This document shows positions 19,344 to 29,141 of a DNA stretch of 51,967 nucleotides, one piece after another. The stretch comes from Clostridium gasigenes. GTDB lineage: Bacteria > Bacillota > Clostridia > Clostridiales > Clostridiaceae. The notes under the pieces were generated by a model. The model saw nothing but the letters and a program-made list of their open reading frames with translations, did not search any database and was not told the origin of the DNA. The number at the start of each line of letters is the position of its first letter. Within the stretch, counting starts at the first letter, position 1. The position numbers were made by a program, and so were the translations under genes. The stretch spans positions 71,109-123,075 of the forward strand of contig NZ_FNJM01000009.1 in NCBI RefSeq assembly GCF_900104115.1, read 5' to 3'.

Positions 19344-20012
19344 ATGGGTAATACATATGGTAACTTACAGAAAGTTAGAGATGGAAAAAGAACTTACGCA
19401 ATAACTCCGCATATCCCAGGTGGATTTGTTAGCCCGGAGGCATTAGAAAAAATTGCAGGAGTTGCAAGAAAATATCATGGAGTTTTGAAAATAACTTCTG
19501 GTCAAAGAATTTTAATTACTAATTTACAAGATGAGGATTTACCTGCAATTTGGGATGAACTTAAAATGGAACCAGCAGTTAAATCACAAAATTCTGTTAA
19601 AAATGTTGAAATGTGTCCAGCAGCATTTTGTAAAAGATCAAAGCATAATACAATGGCAATAGGTATGAAACTTTCTAAAAAATATCAATGGGAAGAAATG
19701 CCTTGTAGAACTAAAATAGGAGTAGCGGCTTGTCTTAATGCTTGTGGAGGTATTTATAGTAAAGATGTAGGTGTTATAGCAGATAAACCAGGAATGATGG
19801 TAGTTGTAGGAGGCTCTGCAGGGTATAACCCAAGAATTGCAGATATTATTGCTAAGGAATTAACAGAAGAAGAGACATTAAACCTTGTGGATTCAGTATT
19901 TAAATATTATAAAGAAAATGCTGAGGCAGGAGAAAAAATGGGATTCTTTATAGATAGAGTTGGACTAGATAATTTTAAAGAAAAAGTTCTTTTAGATGTA
20001 AAATTAAAGTAA
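19344..20012 (+). CDS. Stand-alone nitrite/sulfite reductase-like sirohaem-4Fe-4S domain protein
   Basis: This 222-residue protein has an N-terminal ferredoxin-like half (KITSGQRILITNL) and a C-terminal half with MCPAAFC and CLNACGG cysteine pairs that match the 4Fe-4S/sirohaem site of the sulfite and nitrite reductase fold. Assimilatory enzymes are more than twice this length, so this is a one-repeat member like small reductases in anaerobes. The electron donor and true substrate are not evident; no partner gene is adjacent. The start has AAGGAG. A hairpin follows. Confidence 0.82.
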   Translation: MGNTYGNLQKVRDGKRTYAITPHIPGGFVSPEALEKIAGVARKYHGVLKITSGQRILITNLQDEDLPAIWDELKMEPAVKSQNSVKNVEMCPAAFCKRSKHNTMAIGMKLSKKYQWEEMPCRTKIGVAACLNACGGIYSKDVGVIADKPGMMVVVGGSAGYNPRIADIIAKELTEEETLNLVDSVFKYYKENAEAGEKMGFFIDRVGLDNFKEKVLLDVKLK

Positions 20013-20017
20013 TTTAC

Positions 20018-20060
20018 ATCTAAGATAGGTTAATCAAGATTTATTAACCTATCTTAGATG
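20018..20060. terminator. Hairpin between convergent sirohaem protein and chemotaxis genes
   Basis: CATCTAAGATAGGTTAAT pairs with ATTAACCTATCTTAGATG. The T run is offset, so it is a weaker terminator on the plus strand. Confidence 0.7.
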
Positions 20061-20091
20061 GTATATTTCTTTTTAAATACCTAATTGCAAA

Positions 20092-21789
20092 CTAGACTTT
20101 AAATCTGTTTACTAGCATATTTAAGCTTTCAATTAGCTCACTTTGTCTATCGGCAACAACTGATATTGTTTCCATATTAGTAAGCACTTCTCTTGTACTT
20201 TTAGCAATATCTTCTGCATTTCCTGCGGTTTCTACGGCAGTTAATATTGTGCTTTGGACAGCTTGACCTACTTGATTCATAGACTCTGACATTGTTGTAG
20301 CGGCAACAGTAACGCTTTCTGCTCTAATGGCAACAGCTTTAGCATCTTGCTCATAATCTACTCCAGTCTGAAAAAGAAGGTCATATATTTCTGTAACATC
20401 TTTTTCAATATATGTTAATAAATCCTTAGAATTTTCAGATAAATTATCAAATGAAGCTTGTACCTTAGAAACAACTCCTTGAATATTTGCTACTGTTATA
20501 GTGGATTGTTCTGCTAAATTACGAACTTCATCTGCAACTACTGCAAATCCTTTTCCTTGATCGCCAGCTCTTGCTGCTTCAATTGCAGCATTTAATGCTA
20601 AAAGATTAGTCTGAGCTGCAATGCTTTTTATAGATTCAGTCATTAAGTGAATTTCATTTACTATTTTACCTTCCTCTATAGCTTGCATAACTTTATTGTT
20701 TTTTTCATTGAAAATAATTTTAGCTTCCTCACTAGATTTAATTCCTTTACTTTTAAGTTGTAGAGCCCTTACTTCTATCTCTTTTGCAGAAACATTTTCT
20801 ATTTCAGCATTGTCTTTAAGATCAATAGATGTACCTTCTACTTGTTCTATAGAGGCACTAATCTCCTCAGTTATAGCACTTAAATCAGAGGTTCCATCTG
20901 ATATATGGCTTGAAGCTTTATTAATATATTTCATTTTGCCTGAAATATCTTTAATGGAATTAAAAAGATTTTTAGTTTCTTCGTTTACATCAGCTGTTGT
21001 AGTATTAATATTTTTAACTAAAGTCTGTAAAGTGATCATTATTTTATTAACAGCAGTAGAAATATCTCCAATTTCATCTTTAGAAGTTATTTCTATCCTA
21101 GTGGTCAAGTCACCCTCATTATTTGATAGTTCTTCAAGTTTTTCAGATAATATATGTAGCTTAGAAATCTTAATGTGAAGCACAGTAAATATAAAAATAA
21201 TAAATAAAATCATTATTATTATAAGAGTATTTGTTGCTTTAATTATTAAATCTAAGTTTTTTTGTGCAGAATCAGATTCGTTTTGAGCTCTAGCATTCAT
21301 CTTGTTTTGAAACTCTATAAGCGGATCTGTAATTATTTTTTTATTTGCTTCATAGTTAGAATTAAACATTAAAATTCTAGCTTGATCAAAATTTTTCCCC
21401 TCAACAGCCTTCATTGCTGCATCCTCTGTAGCAATTAACGCATCAGAATTTTGTTTTGCTTTTTCAATTAAAGCTAATTCATCTTTTGGAGCATTTAACT
21501 CTTTTAATCTTTTTACAACACTATCCCTAGTTTTAGTTTCATTAACTTCTTTCCAGTAGTTATCAAAATGTATTTTATCTCCAAATTGTACATAAGCACG
21601 AGCTTCATTAGTCAAATAATCTGATGAATTTGCTAAATCAATACCTAATTGTTTAAACTCTGCTGCATTTTTAACTGCTATATTTGTCTTGTTTAACCCA
21701 GTATTTAAATATAGAGTCATAAAAATAGCAAGTAATGCAATAACAATAAATGTAATCCCGGAAATTTTCAAAAATTTTGAAATTTTCAT
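20092..21789 (-). CDS. Methyl-accepting chemotaxis protein
   Basis: This 565-residue transducer has a transmembrane helix at about 10-30, a helical extracellular sensor (about 31-185) of the four-helix-bundle type, and a second transmembrane helix (about 188-208). A HAMP domain follows, then a cytoplasmic coiled coil with the signalling tip ([20 protein letters not shown] and [18 protein letters not shown]). It relays ligand binding to CheA/CheW; the ligand is unknown. The start has GAGGGGAG. It is a single gene with no chemotaxis genes nearby. Confidence 0.93.
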   Translation of the reverse strand: MKISKFLKISGITFIVIALLAIFMTLYLNTGLNKTNIAVKNAAEFKQLGIDLANSSDYLTNEARAYVQFGDKIHFDNYWKEVNETKTRDSVVKRLKELNAPKDELALIEKAKQNSDALIATEDAAMKAVEGKNFDQARILMFNSNYEANKKIITDPLIEFQNKMNARAQNESDSAQKNLDLIIKATNTLIIIMILFIIFIFTVLHIKISKLHILSEKLEELSNNEGDLTTRIEITSKDEIGDISTAVNKIMITLQTLVKNINTTTADVNEETKNLFNSIKDISGKMKYINKASSHISDGTSDLSAITEEISASIEQVEGTSIDLKDNAEIENVSAKEIEVRALQLKSKGIKSSEEAKIIFNEKNNKVMQAIEEGKIVNEIHLMTESIKSIAAQTNLLALNAAIEAARAGDQGKGFAVVADEVRNLAEQSTITVANIQGVVSKVQASFDNLSENSKDLLTYIEKDVTEIYDLLFQTGVDYEQDAKAVAIRAESVTVAATTMSESMNQVGQAVQSTILTAVETAGNAEDIAKSTREVLTNMETISVVADRQSELIESLNMLVNRFKV

Positions 21790-22013
21790 TTTTATATCTC
21801 CCCTCTTATGATAGTGAATAAGCTATATTATATTCTGATTTCACTATAACAGAAAAGCAAGAACTTCTTTAGGGACTGAAATAGGATTAACCCCTATATA
21901 CAACAGAAACACTACTAAAACCTTCGTTTTTATAAGTATTTCACATTCGACTATTTACGCAAGGATTTATAAATGATTTTACAATGAAAAGTAAATATAT
22001 ATAAAAAGAATGC

Positions 22014-22044
22014 AAAAAACATCCCAATTTCTGAGATGTTTTTG
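22014..22044. terminator. Orphan bidirectional terminator-like hairpin
   Basis: AAAAACATC pairs with GATGTTTTT around an 11-base loop. No gene ends here on either strand, so it may end a short untranslated RNA or be a remnant. Confidence 0.5.
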
Positions 22045-22231
22045 TCGCTTTATGAGGTTTATTTTCCTGAAAGTACATATACTAACTTAATTATAGGATA
22101 ATCATAAATATAAAAGAGTTATATTATAGATAAATTAATTTTGAATATAATACATAATTATAAGAAATAAGTGTTTAGGTAAGGACTTTAATTGATAAAG
22201 AATAAATTATTTAATAAAATGAAAATAATCA

Positions 22232-22261
22232 TTGACAATATATGGAGGAGGGTGATAAACT
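22232..22261 (+). promoter_or_regulatory. Predicted promoter of the PTS gene
   Basis: A perfect TTGACA -35 box (22232-22237) is followed after 18 bases by TAAACT. Transcription would begin inside or next to the palindrome at 22262. Confidence 0.5.
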
Positions 22262-22296
22262 ATCAATATACAATATACAGTATATTGTATATTGAT
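22262..22296. promoter_or_regulatory. 35-bp palindromic operator (AATATAC/GTATATT)
   Basis: ATCAATATACAATATA and TATATTGTATATTGAT are perfect 16-base arms around CAG. The site directly follows the promoter. It shares AATATAC and GTATATT half-sites with the inverted repeat in front of yhfZ, so the GntR-type YhfZ is the likely ligand. Confidence 0.65.
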
Positions 22297-22369
22297 TAAA
22301 AAATTAATTTAGAAAGGGGATATGAAAATAAAAGTATAGTTAATTAAAAATAAAAAGGGGGATGAATTT

Positions 22370-23707
22370 ATGCAAAAGTTTTTATCTTACTTAGAAGAAA
22401 AACTATTACCTATTGCAAGTAAATTAAATAATCAAAGGCATTTAACAGCTATTCGAGAAGGGGTAATGTTATCACTGCCATGTATTATGATTGGATCTGT
22501 ATTTTTAGTATTAGGATGTCTACCTATACCGGGATATGGTGATTTCATGGCTGGTATTTTTGGAGCAAGTTGGCTAGAGAAGCTACTTTATCCTTTAGGT
22601 GCAACTATGGATTTAGTAGCTATTTTTGTAACTATGGGTGTAGCTTATAGTTTATCAAAGGCATATAAACTAGATGCCATTACTGGTACTGTAATAGCAT
22701 TAAGTTGTTATTTCGTAGTAACACCTTTTCAAGTGTTATTTACAGCAGAAGGTGAAACAGTAGCACATACAGTTAAAAATGTTATACCTAAAGCACAAAT
22801 GGGTGCTAGCGGTATGTTTGTAGCAATGATAGTAGCAATGATATGTATAGAAATATATAGGTTTATTATAAAGAAAAATATTATAATTAAGATGCCAGAA
22901 GGAGTGCCACCAGCAGTAGTTAGATCTTTTATGGCTATAATACCTGCCTTTGTATGTATAGTAGTGTTTTGGTTACTAAGACTTGGTATAGAGAATACAT
23001 CATTTGGGAGTGTTCATAATATAATATTCCAAATTTTAGCGAAACCTTTAGGTGCTATTGGCGGAAGCTTAGGTGGAGCAATAGTTGCAATTATACTTGT
23101 TCAATTACTTTGGGTTTTAGGAATTCATGGGGGATCCATAGTAATCGTTTTAATGAGACCTATATGGCTAGACTTAATGGTTCAAAATACACAAGCTTTT
23201 CAAGCCGGACAACCAATACCACATATAGTAACGGATCAGTTTATTAACATCTTTGTATTTATAGGAGGAGCGGGAGTTACAATATCCTTGGTTATTTTAA
23301 TGGCATTTTTATCAAAGAGTAAGCAATTAAAAAGTCTTGGAAAATTATCTATTGGACCTGGAATATTTAATATAAATGAGCCAGTTATATTTGGTATGCC
23401 ACTTGTAATGAATCCTATTATGGCTATACCATTTATACTAGCACCAGTAGTAGTTGCAATTGTTAGTTATTTTGCAATGAGTAGTGGGTTAGTTGCAAAA
23501 CCAGTAGTATTTGTGGATTGGACAATGATACCAATTTTAGGGGGATATATTGCAACTGGTGGAAAGTTATCAGGAGCAGTGTTGCAACTTGTAAACATTT
23601 TATTAGCTATGGGTATATATTATCCTTTCTTTAAATTATGGGACAAGAAAAAAGTTGAAGAAGAAAATATTTTTACCACAGAGAGTAGGGCTTCTTTAGA
23701 TACTTAA
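22370..23707 (+). CDS. PTS transporter subunit EIIC (lactose/cellobiose family type)
   Basis: This 445-residue membrane component of a phosphotransferase system has about ten transmembrane segments, an RHLTAIREGVMLSLP start and the GPGIFNINEPVIFGMP substrate loop characteristic of cellobiose-type EIIC (CelB/LicC). EIIA and EIIB are not in the window, so it must borrow them or act with unlinked partners. Its operator resembles that of yhfZ, tying it to the yhf cluster 200 bases downstream. The sugar or sugar-like substrate is unknown. Start supported by AAAGGGGGATG. Confidence 0.92.
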   Translation: MQKFLSYLEEKLLPIASKLNNQRHLTAIREGVMLSLPCIMIGSVFLVLGCLPIPGYGDFMAGIFGASWLEKLLYPLGATMDLVAIFVTMGVAYSLSKAYKLDAITGTVIALSCYFVVTPFQVLFTAEGETVAHTVKNVIPKAQMGASGMFVAMIVAMICIEIYRFIIKKNIIIKMPEGVPPAVVRSFMAIIPAFVCIVVFWLLRLGIENTSFGSVHNIIFQILAKPLGAIGGSLGGAIVAIILVQLLWVLGIHGGSIVIVLMRPIWLDLMVQNTQAFQAGQPIPHIVTDQFINIFVFIGGAGVTISLVILMAFLSKSKQLKSLGKLSIGPGIFNINEPVIFGMPLVMNPIMAIPFILAPVVVAIVSYFAMSSGLVAKPVVFVDWTMIPILGGYIATGGKLSGAVLQLVNILLAMGIYYPFFKLWDKKKVEEENIFTTESRASLDT

Positions 23708-23722
23708 ATTAAAATAATTAAT

Positions 23723-23787
23723 AAGTACTCTTTATGTAGGAGTAAGTTATTACCTCCCCGGTAAGTAGCATCCTACATAAGGTACTT
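23723..23787. promoter_or_regulatory. Long imperfect hairpin between PTS gene and yhfZ
   Basis: AAGTAC and TTATGTAGGA pair with TCCTACATAA and GTACTT, enclosing about 29 bases with further complementarity (TTATTACC/GGTAAG). There is no long T tail, so it could be a weak terminator or an mRNA-processing hairpin. Confidence 0.5.
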
Positions 23788-23860
23788 TCCAAATAATAAT
23801 AGGATTAATATGTTAGTCTATTTTGCACATTGAATTTTAATTTTCAAAATATGATAAATA

Positions 23861-23915
23861 TTGTTAAATTTAAATAGATATGTTATTCTTAATATACGAA
23901 ATAATGTATATTAAG
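23861..23915 (+). promoter_or_regulatory. Predicted yhfZ promoter with inverted-repeat operator
   Basis: TTGTTA and TATTCT are 17 bases apart (23861-23889). CTTAATATAC and GTATATTAAG form a perfect ten-base inverted repeat (23888-23915) that overlaps the ribosome binding site of yhfZ. This is the place expected for an autorepressor. Confidence 0.5.
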
Positions 23916-23923
23916 GAGACAAC

Positions 23924-24847
23924 ATGGATATTAAAAAAAGTTTAATGCAGAAAAATGGAATAATTGTTATGGCTTTAGCTGAAGAATTTTTCAGTAAAAA
24001 TATTGGAGATAGAATAGATACAGTAGGAAGTATTTCAGAAAAATATGAAACTTCAAGAGGAACTGTTCAAACAGCAATAAAAATATTACAGGAACAAAAT
24101 CTAATTGCTATAGAGTCAAGAGGTCACTTAGGAAGCTTTATAACACATTTAGATTATAATGCTTTAATTGCATTAACTGGAATTGATAATATTGTAGGTG
24201 TGATGCCTCTTCCTTATTCAAAAAAATATGAAGGGCTTGCAACTGGAATAAGTGAAACTATGAAAAATATGGACATTCCTTTTAATTTTGCATTTATGAG
24301 AGGCGGAAATAATAGATTAGAATCTTTAATGAGAAATAGGTATGATTTTGCAATAACATCAATGTTTACAGCAAAGCATTATATAGATGAAGAGGAAGAT
24401 ATAGAGATTGTTACTTCCTTTGGGAAGAATACCTATGTTGATAACCATGGATTAATTTTCAGGCGGGAAACTGATATAAAAAAGGATGATTTTAAAGTGG
24501 GAATAGATTATTCTTCTAAAGATCAAGTTAAATTAACACTAAACTATTTTAACGAGAGAAAAGTACAATTAGTTTCTTTAAAGTATAATCAATTAATTAA
24601 TAGCATCGAGAATAAAGAAATTGATGGAGCCATATGGACTATAGATGAAAATATAAAAAGCAATGAAAATTTAAACTATGTTTTAATTAGCGATAATATC
24701 TACAATATGGATGATACTGAAGCCGTGATAATAATAAAAAAAGATAATAAGCTAATAAAAGAGTTAATTAATAAATTTTTAGATGCGAATATGGTACTAG
24801 AAAAGCAAAGACAAGTTATTGCTGGTGAAATTATCCCACAATATTAA
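23924..24847 (+). CDS. yhfZ: YhfZ-like GntR-type transcriptional regulator
   Basis: This 307-residue protein has an N-terminal winged helix-turn-helix of GntR type (about 15-75: SISEKYETSRGTVQTAIKIL). The larger C-terminal domain resembles a periplasmic-binding-protein-type ligand domain (VGVMPLPYSKKYEGLATG; YDFAITSMFTAKHY), as in E. coli YhfZ. It is first in a seven-gene run whose order matches the yhf set. An inverted repeat overlaps its own ribosome binding site and a related palindrome sits at the PTS promoter, so it probably controls both. The ligand is unknown. Confidence 0.85.
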   Translation: MDIKKSLMQKNGIIVMALAEEFFSKNIGDRIDTVGSISEKYETSRGTVQTAIKILQEQNLIAIESRGHLGSFITHLDYNALIALTGIDNIVGVMPLPYSKKYEGLATGISETMKNMDIPFNFAFMRGGNNRLESLMRNRYDFAITSMFTAKHYIDEEEDIEIVTSFGKNTYVDNHGLIFRRETDIKKDDFKVGIDYSSKDQVKLTLNYFNERKVQLVSLKYNQLINSIENKEIDGAIWTIDENIKSNENLNYVLISDNIYNMDDTEAVIIIKKDNKLIKELINKFLDANMVLEKQRQVIAGEIIPQY

Positions 24848-24866
24848 ATTAGTAGAGGTTAAAATT

Positions 24867-25226
24867 ATGAATATTAATGAGAGAGTTATTCTATTAAAGC
24901 AGCTTCAGGTTATTTCACGAAATAATTATGAGGCTTTAAATTCCATAATAAATCTAATAGAGAATTCCTTTAACATAGATTTATCTAAGGAGAATGGAGA
25001 AATGTTTATAACACATCTTTCAGCTGTCTTTAGTAGAGATGAGAAGGGCGAAGAAATTAATAGCTTAGATGAAAGCTTATTAGAAGAGATTTATACTAAT
25101 GAATATTATAATAAAGCAGAAGCTATTTTAAAAGATATAAAAGAAAAGGTAAATTATAAAATAAAAAAAGCAGAAGATTCATTTATAATATTGCATCTAT
25201 GTACTTTATTAGGAGCCGTAAAATAA
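24867..25226 (+). CDS. yhfY: YhfY-like PRD domain-containing protein
   Basis: This 119-residue protein is mostly helical and resembles one PTS regulation domain, with THLSAVFSRDEKGEE carrying the likely phosphorylatable His, as in E. coli YhfY. I chose ATG at 24867 (AGAGG upstream). An in-frame TTG at 24819 would overlap yhfZ. PRD modules sense PTS activity through His phosphorylation, which fits the adjacent PTS permease. Confidence 0.78.
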   Translation: MNINERVILLKQLQVISRNNYEALNSIINLIENSFNIDLSKENGEMFITHLSAVFSRDEKGEEINSLDESLLEEIYTNEYYNKAEAILKDIKEKVNYKIKKAEDSFIILHLCTLLGAVK

Positions 25227-25285
25227 ATAACCAGTCCAAAATTCTTAGATATTTAAAAATGCAAGATTTAATAGGGGGAGATAAT

Positions 25286-25660
25286 ATGATTAGAATTGCT
25301 ATAGGTGGGTTAAGTAAGGAAAAAATGGAGCAAGCAATACTTAAAATTAATAATGAAGATATTAAGGTAATAGTGTCTAATGACTTTGAAGGTGGACAAA
25401 TGCTATTAAAAAAAGAGGTTGATTATTACTTTGGAGCTTGTAACAGTGGAGGTGGAGCAGCTATAGCCCTATTAATAGGCTTAGTTGGGTATACAAATTG
25501 CGTTACAATAGTTAAAAATGGTGAAAGAGCAAATAGGGACAAAATAAAAGAAACAGTAAATATGGGTAAGATAGTATATGGAATGGCAGTTGAAGCTATA
25601 GAGGAAACAGTTCCTATGCTAATTGAAGCAATAATTAATAAGATTAAAGTAGAAAAGTAA
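25286..25660 (+). CDS. yhfU: YhfU-like DUF2620 protein
   Basis: This 124-residue protein begins MIRIAIGGLSKEKM and has a glycine-rich centre (YYFGACNSGGGAAIALLIG), the hallmark of DUF2620/YhfU. I chose ATG at 25286, preceded by GGGGGAG. Its stop is one base before yhfT, indicating tight coupling. The biochemical function is unknown; size and position suggest a small partner of the YhfT membrane protein. Confidence 0.82.
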   Translation: MIRIAIGGLSKEKMEQAILKINNEDIKVIVSNDFEGGQMLLKKEVDYYFGACNSGGGAAIALLIGLVGYTNCVTIVKNGERANRDKIKETVNMGKIVYGMAVEAIEETVPMLIEAIINKIKVEK

Positions 25661-25661
25661 A

Positions 25662-26921
25662 ATGTATTATTTTGCAGGTGTTTCTATTCTTATGGGGATA
25701 ATTTGTGGGTTAGCCGCTATTATAACAAATAGAGGAATAGGAGTATTCAATGATGGAGTTCGTCCTATATTACCTGAGGTTATAAATGGAAGAATGGATA
25801 AAAAGGAGCTAACTAAGATTTCTTTTGACATGTCAAAGGGATTTATAATTTCTTTAGGAATAATAATTTCAGCCCTTACAGCTACATTAAATCCGTGGAT
25901 ACTATTTTTACCTACAGATATTATAGGGATTTATTCTAAAAATAAAAAAAATGCCTTTGGGTGTGGATTTGTTTTTGGAGTATCATTAACAATACTATTA
26001 TACAGTTTTACAACTTTAATAAATTTTGTAGGAATAGATTTAAGTAGTTTAGAATTATTATCTAGAAGTGTAATAATACTAATTTCATTAGTACCTATAG
26101 TGGTTATATACAGATTCTTTGGGAAGACAAAAGGAATACTTAGTGGCATAGCTACTTTAATAGTGAAAATAATTACTCATATTTATGTTTATGAATATTC
26201 TAATTCTATTACATTTATATTTGCCACTATCATATTAGTAATTATAACTATTAATATGTGTAAAAGTTTAGAAAAGATAAGCTATACTTGGAGTTTTGAT
26301 AGTAAGCTTTCTAATAAAAAAGCAATATTAATATCAATATTATCAGGGCTTTTAGCTATTGTAGTGAATATTGGAATTGTTAGAGGATCAGAGCCAACAT
26401 TATTCATGATGTTAAACAATAATATTATGTCAGAAGCTTATATATTAAAGGAAGCCAATATTCAAGGAGCAATATTAGATTTAATAAGAATTTTAGCATT
26501 TCTACCTTTTGTAATTACTACTATAAATATAACGGGTGTTAATTCTATTATTGGAATTTTTACATTTACAGTTGGATATGTTGCACCTAATTCAATTAGT
26601 GCATTTTTAATTGTTTTTTTATTAACATTATTTTTAGATAAAAAGGTTTTAAAATTAATATGGAAACTTATTAACACATATCCGAAATTAAGAGATTTAG
26701 CAGATGTTATAAGAACTGTAATGATGGAAATTTTAGAAATATCTCTTATAATTGGAGGGGCATTAGTTACCTTTAAAACCGGTGGGGTATTAGGAATAAC
26801 AATGTTTATTCTTCTAATAATATTAAATAAAAAGATTAAACTAAAAGTAATGAAGGTAGTTATAGGGCCGTTAGCTATGATAATTGTAGTGATAGGGGCA
26901 AAGATTATTTCTTTAGTATAG
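25662..26921 (+). CDS. yhfT: YhfT-like transport/membrane protein
   Basis: This 419-residue protein has about ten to twelve hydrophobic segments and the conserved N-terminal FNDGVRPILPEVINGRMD segment of the YhfT family. It starts one base after yhfU. It is a candidate permease for the pathway substrate, but no family member with known cargo is recognised. The presence of both YhfT and a PTS EIIC in one regulon is unusual. Confidence 0.83.
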   Translation: MYYFAGVSILMGIICGLAAIITNRGIGVFNDGVRPILPEVINGRMDKKELTKISFDMSKGFIISLGIIISALTATLNPWILFLPTDIIGIYSKNKKNAFGCGFVFGVSLTILLYSFTTLINFVGIDLSSLELLSRSVIILISLVPIVVIYRFFGKTKGILSGIATLIVKIITHIYVYEYSNSITFIFATIILVIITINMCKSLEKISYTWSFDSKLSNKKAILISILSGLLAIVVNIGIVRGSEPTLFMMLNNNIMSEAYILKEANIQGAILDLIRILAFLPFVITTINITGVNSIIGIFTFTVGYVAPNSISAFLIVFLLTLFLDKKVLKLIWKLINTYPKLRDLADVIRTVMMEILEISLIIGGALVTFKTGGVLGITMFILLIILNKKIKLKVMKVVIGPLAMIIVVIGAKIISLV

Positions 26922-26932
26922 GAGGAGATAAA

Positions 26933-27841
26933 ATGATACAAACAGTATGTGGGTTAATTGATAAGAAAGAATTAGGAATCACATTAGCACATGAACATAT
27001 AATAATAGATTTATCACTAATTAGGAATGAGCAAGATTCAGTATTAGATAACTGCAAAACTATGATTAATGAGATAAGCTATGGAAAAAAGCTAGGATTA
27101 CAAAGTATTGTTGAAGTAACTAATGAAGGTATGGGAAGAAATCATTTAAAGCTAAAATATATATCGGAAAAAGCTAAGGTTAATATAGTAGCAAGTACAG
27201 GTTTCTACATGGAAAAATATTATGATAATAAAGCTCGCGATAATGCAGAAGAGAAAATAGCAGAAATAATGATTAAAGAGCTAACTTTCGGAATTGATGA
27301 TACTAATATTAGAGCCGGAATAATTGGAGAGATAGGATCTAGTTTAAATACAATTACAGAGCTGGAAAAAAAGGTGTTTAATGCATGTATTATAGCAAGC
27401 GAAAAAACCGGAGCAGCAATTACAACACATTGTGATTTAGGAACAATGGGATTAGAACAAGCTATGTTGTTTAGTAGAAGTGGGATAAATTTAGATAAAG
27501 TGATTATTGGACATTCTGATTTAAATAGAAATTATAAGGTTATTGAGAAAATATTATCTAGTGGTGTAAATGTGGCTTTTGACACAATATCAAAAAATAG
27601 TTATTTAGACGATGATGTTAGATTATACAACCTATTAAAGCTTTTAGAAATGGGATATGAAGATAAAATAGTTTTATCGCAGGATTTAACTAGAAAATCA
27701 CATTTGAAAATTAACAATGGTACAGGTTATACAGCTGTATTAGGTGAGTTCATTAGTAAACTAAAAATTAATGGGGTAGATAGTAAGATACTATCTAAGT
27801 TAATTGGTGGGAATATTGCTAGAGTAATAGATAAGAATTAG
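26933..27841 (+). CDS. php: Phosphotriesterase homology protein (Php/YhfV-like)
   Basis: This 302-residue amidohydrolase-fold enzyme has binuclear-metal ligands His20 and His22 in AHEHIIIDL. GIIGEIGSS carries the bridging Glu that replaces carboxylated Lys in Php, and TTHCDLG, IIGHSDLN and SQDLTRK carry further ligands. The family includes lactonases and phosphotriesterases; E. coli Php has no well-established physiological substrate. AGGAGG precedes ATG. It lies between yhfT and yhfX, as in enterobacteria. Confidence 0.87.
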   Translation: MIQTVCGLIDKKELGITLAHEHIIIDLSLIRNEQDSVLDNCKTMINEISYGKKLGLQSIVEVTNEGMGRNHLKLKYISEKAKVNIVASTGFYMEKYYDNKARDNAEEKIAEIMIKELTFGIDDTNIRAGIIGEIGSSLNTITELEKKVFNACIIASEKTGAAITTHCDLGTMGLEQAMLFSRSGINLDKVIIGHSDLNRNYKVIEKILSSGVNVAFDTISKNSYLDDDVRLYNLLKLLEMGYEDKIVLSQDLTRKSHLKINNGTGYTAVLGEFISKLKINGVDSKILSKLIGGNIARVIDKN

Positions 27842-27847
27842 TTATTT

Positions 27848-27912
27848 TAAGCTGAATTAAAATAACTAATAAGTAAAGGACAATGATTAGTTGTTTATTT
27901 GGATACGCTTAA
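27848..27912. repeat. Dispersed hairpin element, copy 4
   Basis: TAAGCTGAATTAAAATAACT and AGTTGTTTATTTGGATACGC are imperfect inverted ends in the php-yhfX gap. It may tune expression within the operon. Confidence 0.55.
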
Positions 27913-27965
27913 AGTAAATATACAAAATAAAATATATTGATTCAAAGAATAATGGGGTGAGGAAA

Positions 27966-29141
27966 TTGTTTTTAGATAAAACTATAAAACGAAATAAAAA
28001 TCTTGTGAAAGCAGCGTTTCAGTTCCATAATAGTGGGGAAATTTATCCTAATACTTATGTAATTGATTTAGATATATTACTTGAAAATGCAGAGATTATG
28101 AAAAGTGAAGCAGACAAAAATAATATAGAATTATTTTTTATGACTAAACAAATAGGTAGAAATCCGTGGATTGCTAAGAAATTAATAGAAATGGGATATA
28201 AGGGTGCAGTAGTAGTTGATTTTCAAGAAGCATTAGTTATGATGGAAAATAATATTCCTATAGCTCATTGTGGGCATATAGGACAAATTCCTAAAGGTGT
28301 TATGGAAAAGGTAATAGAATATGGTGTTGAATATATAACCTCATATTCATTAGATAAAATACATGAAATAAATAATGTAGCAAAAAAGCTAAATAAAATA
28401 CAGAAGATATTTTTAAAAGTTATTTCAGATGAGGATATTAAATATCCGGGGCAATATGGTGGTTTAAATTTAAATGAATTAGAAGGTATAGCTGAGGAAA
28501 TAGTAGCTTGTAGTAATGTTAAGTTAGTTGGAGTTACTTCTTTTCCATGTTTTATATATGATAGAGAGAATAAAGAAATAATTTCAACAGAAAATATAAA
28601 AACTTTGCAAAAAGCTAAAGAAATATTAAATAACATTGCAGAAATAAATATTACAGAAATGAATGTACCATCTTTAACTTGTTGTGAGACCTTGGAAAAA
28701 ATAAGAAAGTGTGGGGGAACACAAGGAGAGCCAGGGCATGGATTAACGGGTACAATCCCAATTAATGAGTTAGAGGATGCAAAAGAGATACCTGCAATGG
28801 TTTATGTAACTGAGATATCGCACAATATATATAGTAAAGCATATTGTTATGGAGGTGGATTTTATCCACGAGGAAATCTAAAAAATGCATTAGTTGGTAA
28901 AAGTTTAGAAGAGAGTGTTAAAACAAAAATTGGATCTATTCCTTTAGAAAATATTGATTATTATCTACCTTTAGAGGAAAAATTTAATATAGGAGATACT
29001 GTTATCATGGCTTTTAGAACTCAAATTTTTGTTACAAGAAGTACAGTTGTATTAGTAGAAGGAATACAAAGTGGGAAAGGAAAAATAATAGGCAGATATG
29101 ATAGCCAAGGAAACTTATTAAAGGGGTATAGCTATGAGTAA
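27966..29141 (+). CDS. yhfX: YhfX-like PLP-dependent racemase-fold enzyme
   Basis: This 391-residue fold-type III enzyme (alanine-racemase N-terminal type) has the PLP Lys61 in FFMTKQIGRNPW, then GHIGQIPKG, KYPGQYGGL, EPGHGLTGTIP and YCYGGGFYPRG. These match E. coli YhfX along the length. The start is uncertain: TTG 27966 gives the N terminus that aligns with E. coli YhfX (FLDKTIKRN), while GTG 27957 is an alternative. Its end overlaps yhfW by eight bases. It probably racemises or decarboxylates an amino-acid-like intermediate; the substrate is unknown. Confidence 0.88.
   Translation: MFLDKTIKRNKNLVKAAFQFHNSGEIYPNTYVIDLDILLENAEIMKSEADKNNIELFFMTKQIGRNPWIAKKLIEMGYKGAVVVDFQEALVMMENNIPIAHCGHIGQIPKGVMEKVIEYGVEYITSYSLDKIHEINNVAKKLNKIQKIFLKVISDEDIKYPGQYGGLNLNELEGIAEEIVACSNVKLVGVTSFPCFIYDRENKEIISTENIKTLQKAKEILNNIAEINITEMNVPSLTCCETLEKIRKCGGTQGEPGHGLTGTIPINELEDAKEIPAMVYVTEISHNIYSKAYCYGGGFYPRGNLKNALVGKSLEESVKTKIGSIPLENIDYYLPLEEKFNIGDTVIMAFRTQIFVTRSTVVLVEGIQSGKGKIIGRYDSQGNLLKGYSYE

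Larger units (their letters stand above)
21790..22369. other. Intergenic region upstream of the PTS gene
   Basis: These 580 bases hold no credible gene. They contain a terminator-like hairpin with no gene in front of it (22014-22044), a consensus-like promoter (22232-22261) and a 35-base palindrome (22262-22296). The stretch 21840-22010 shows nothing I can name. Confidence 0.6.
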
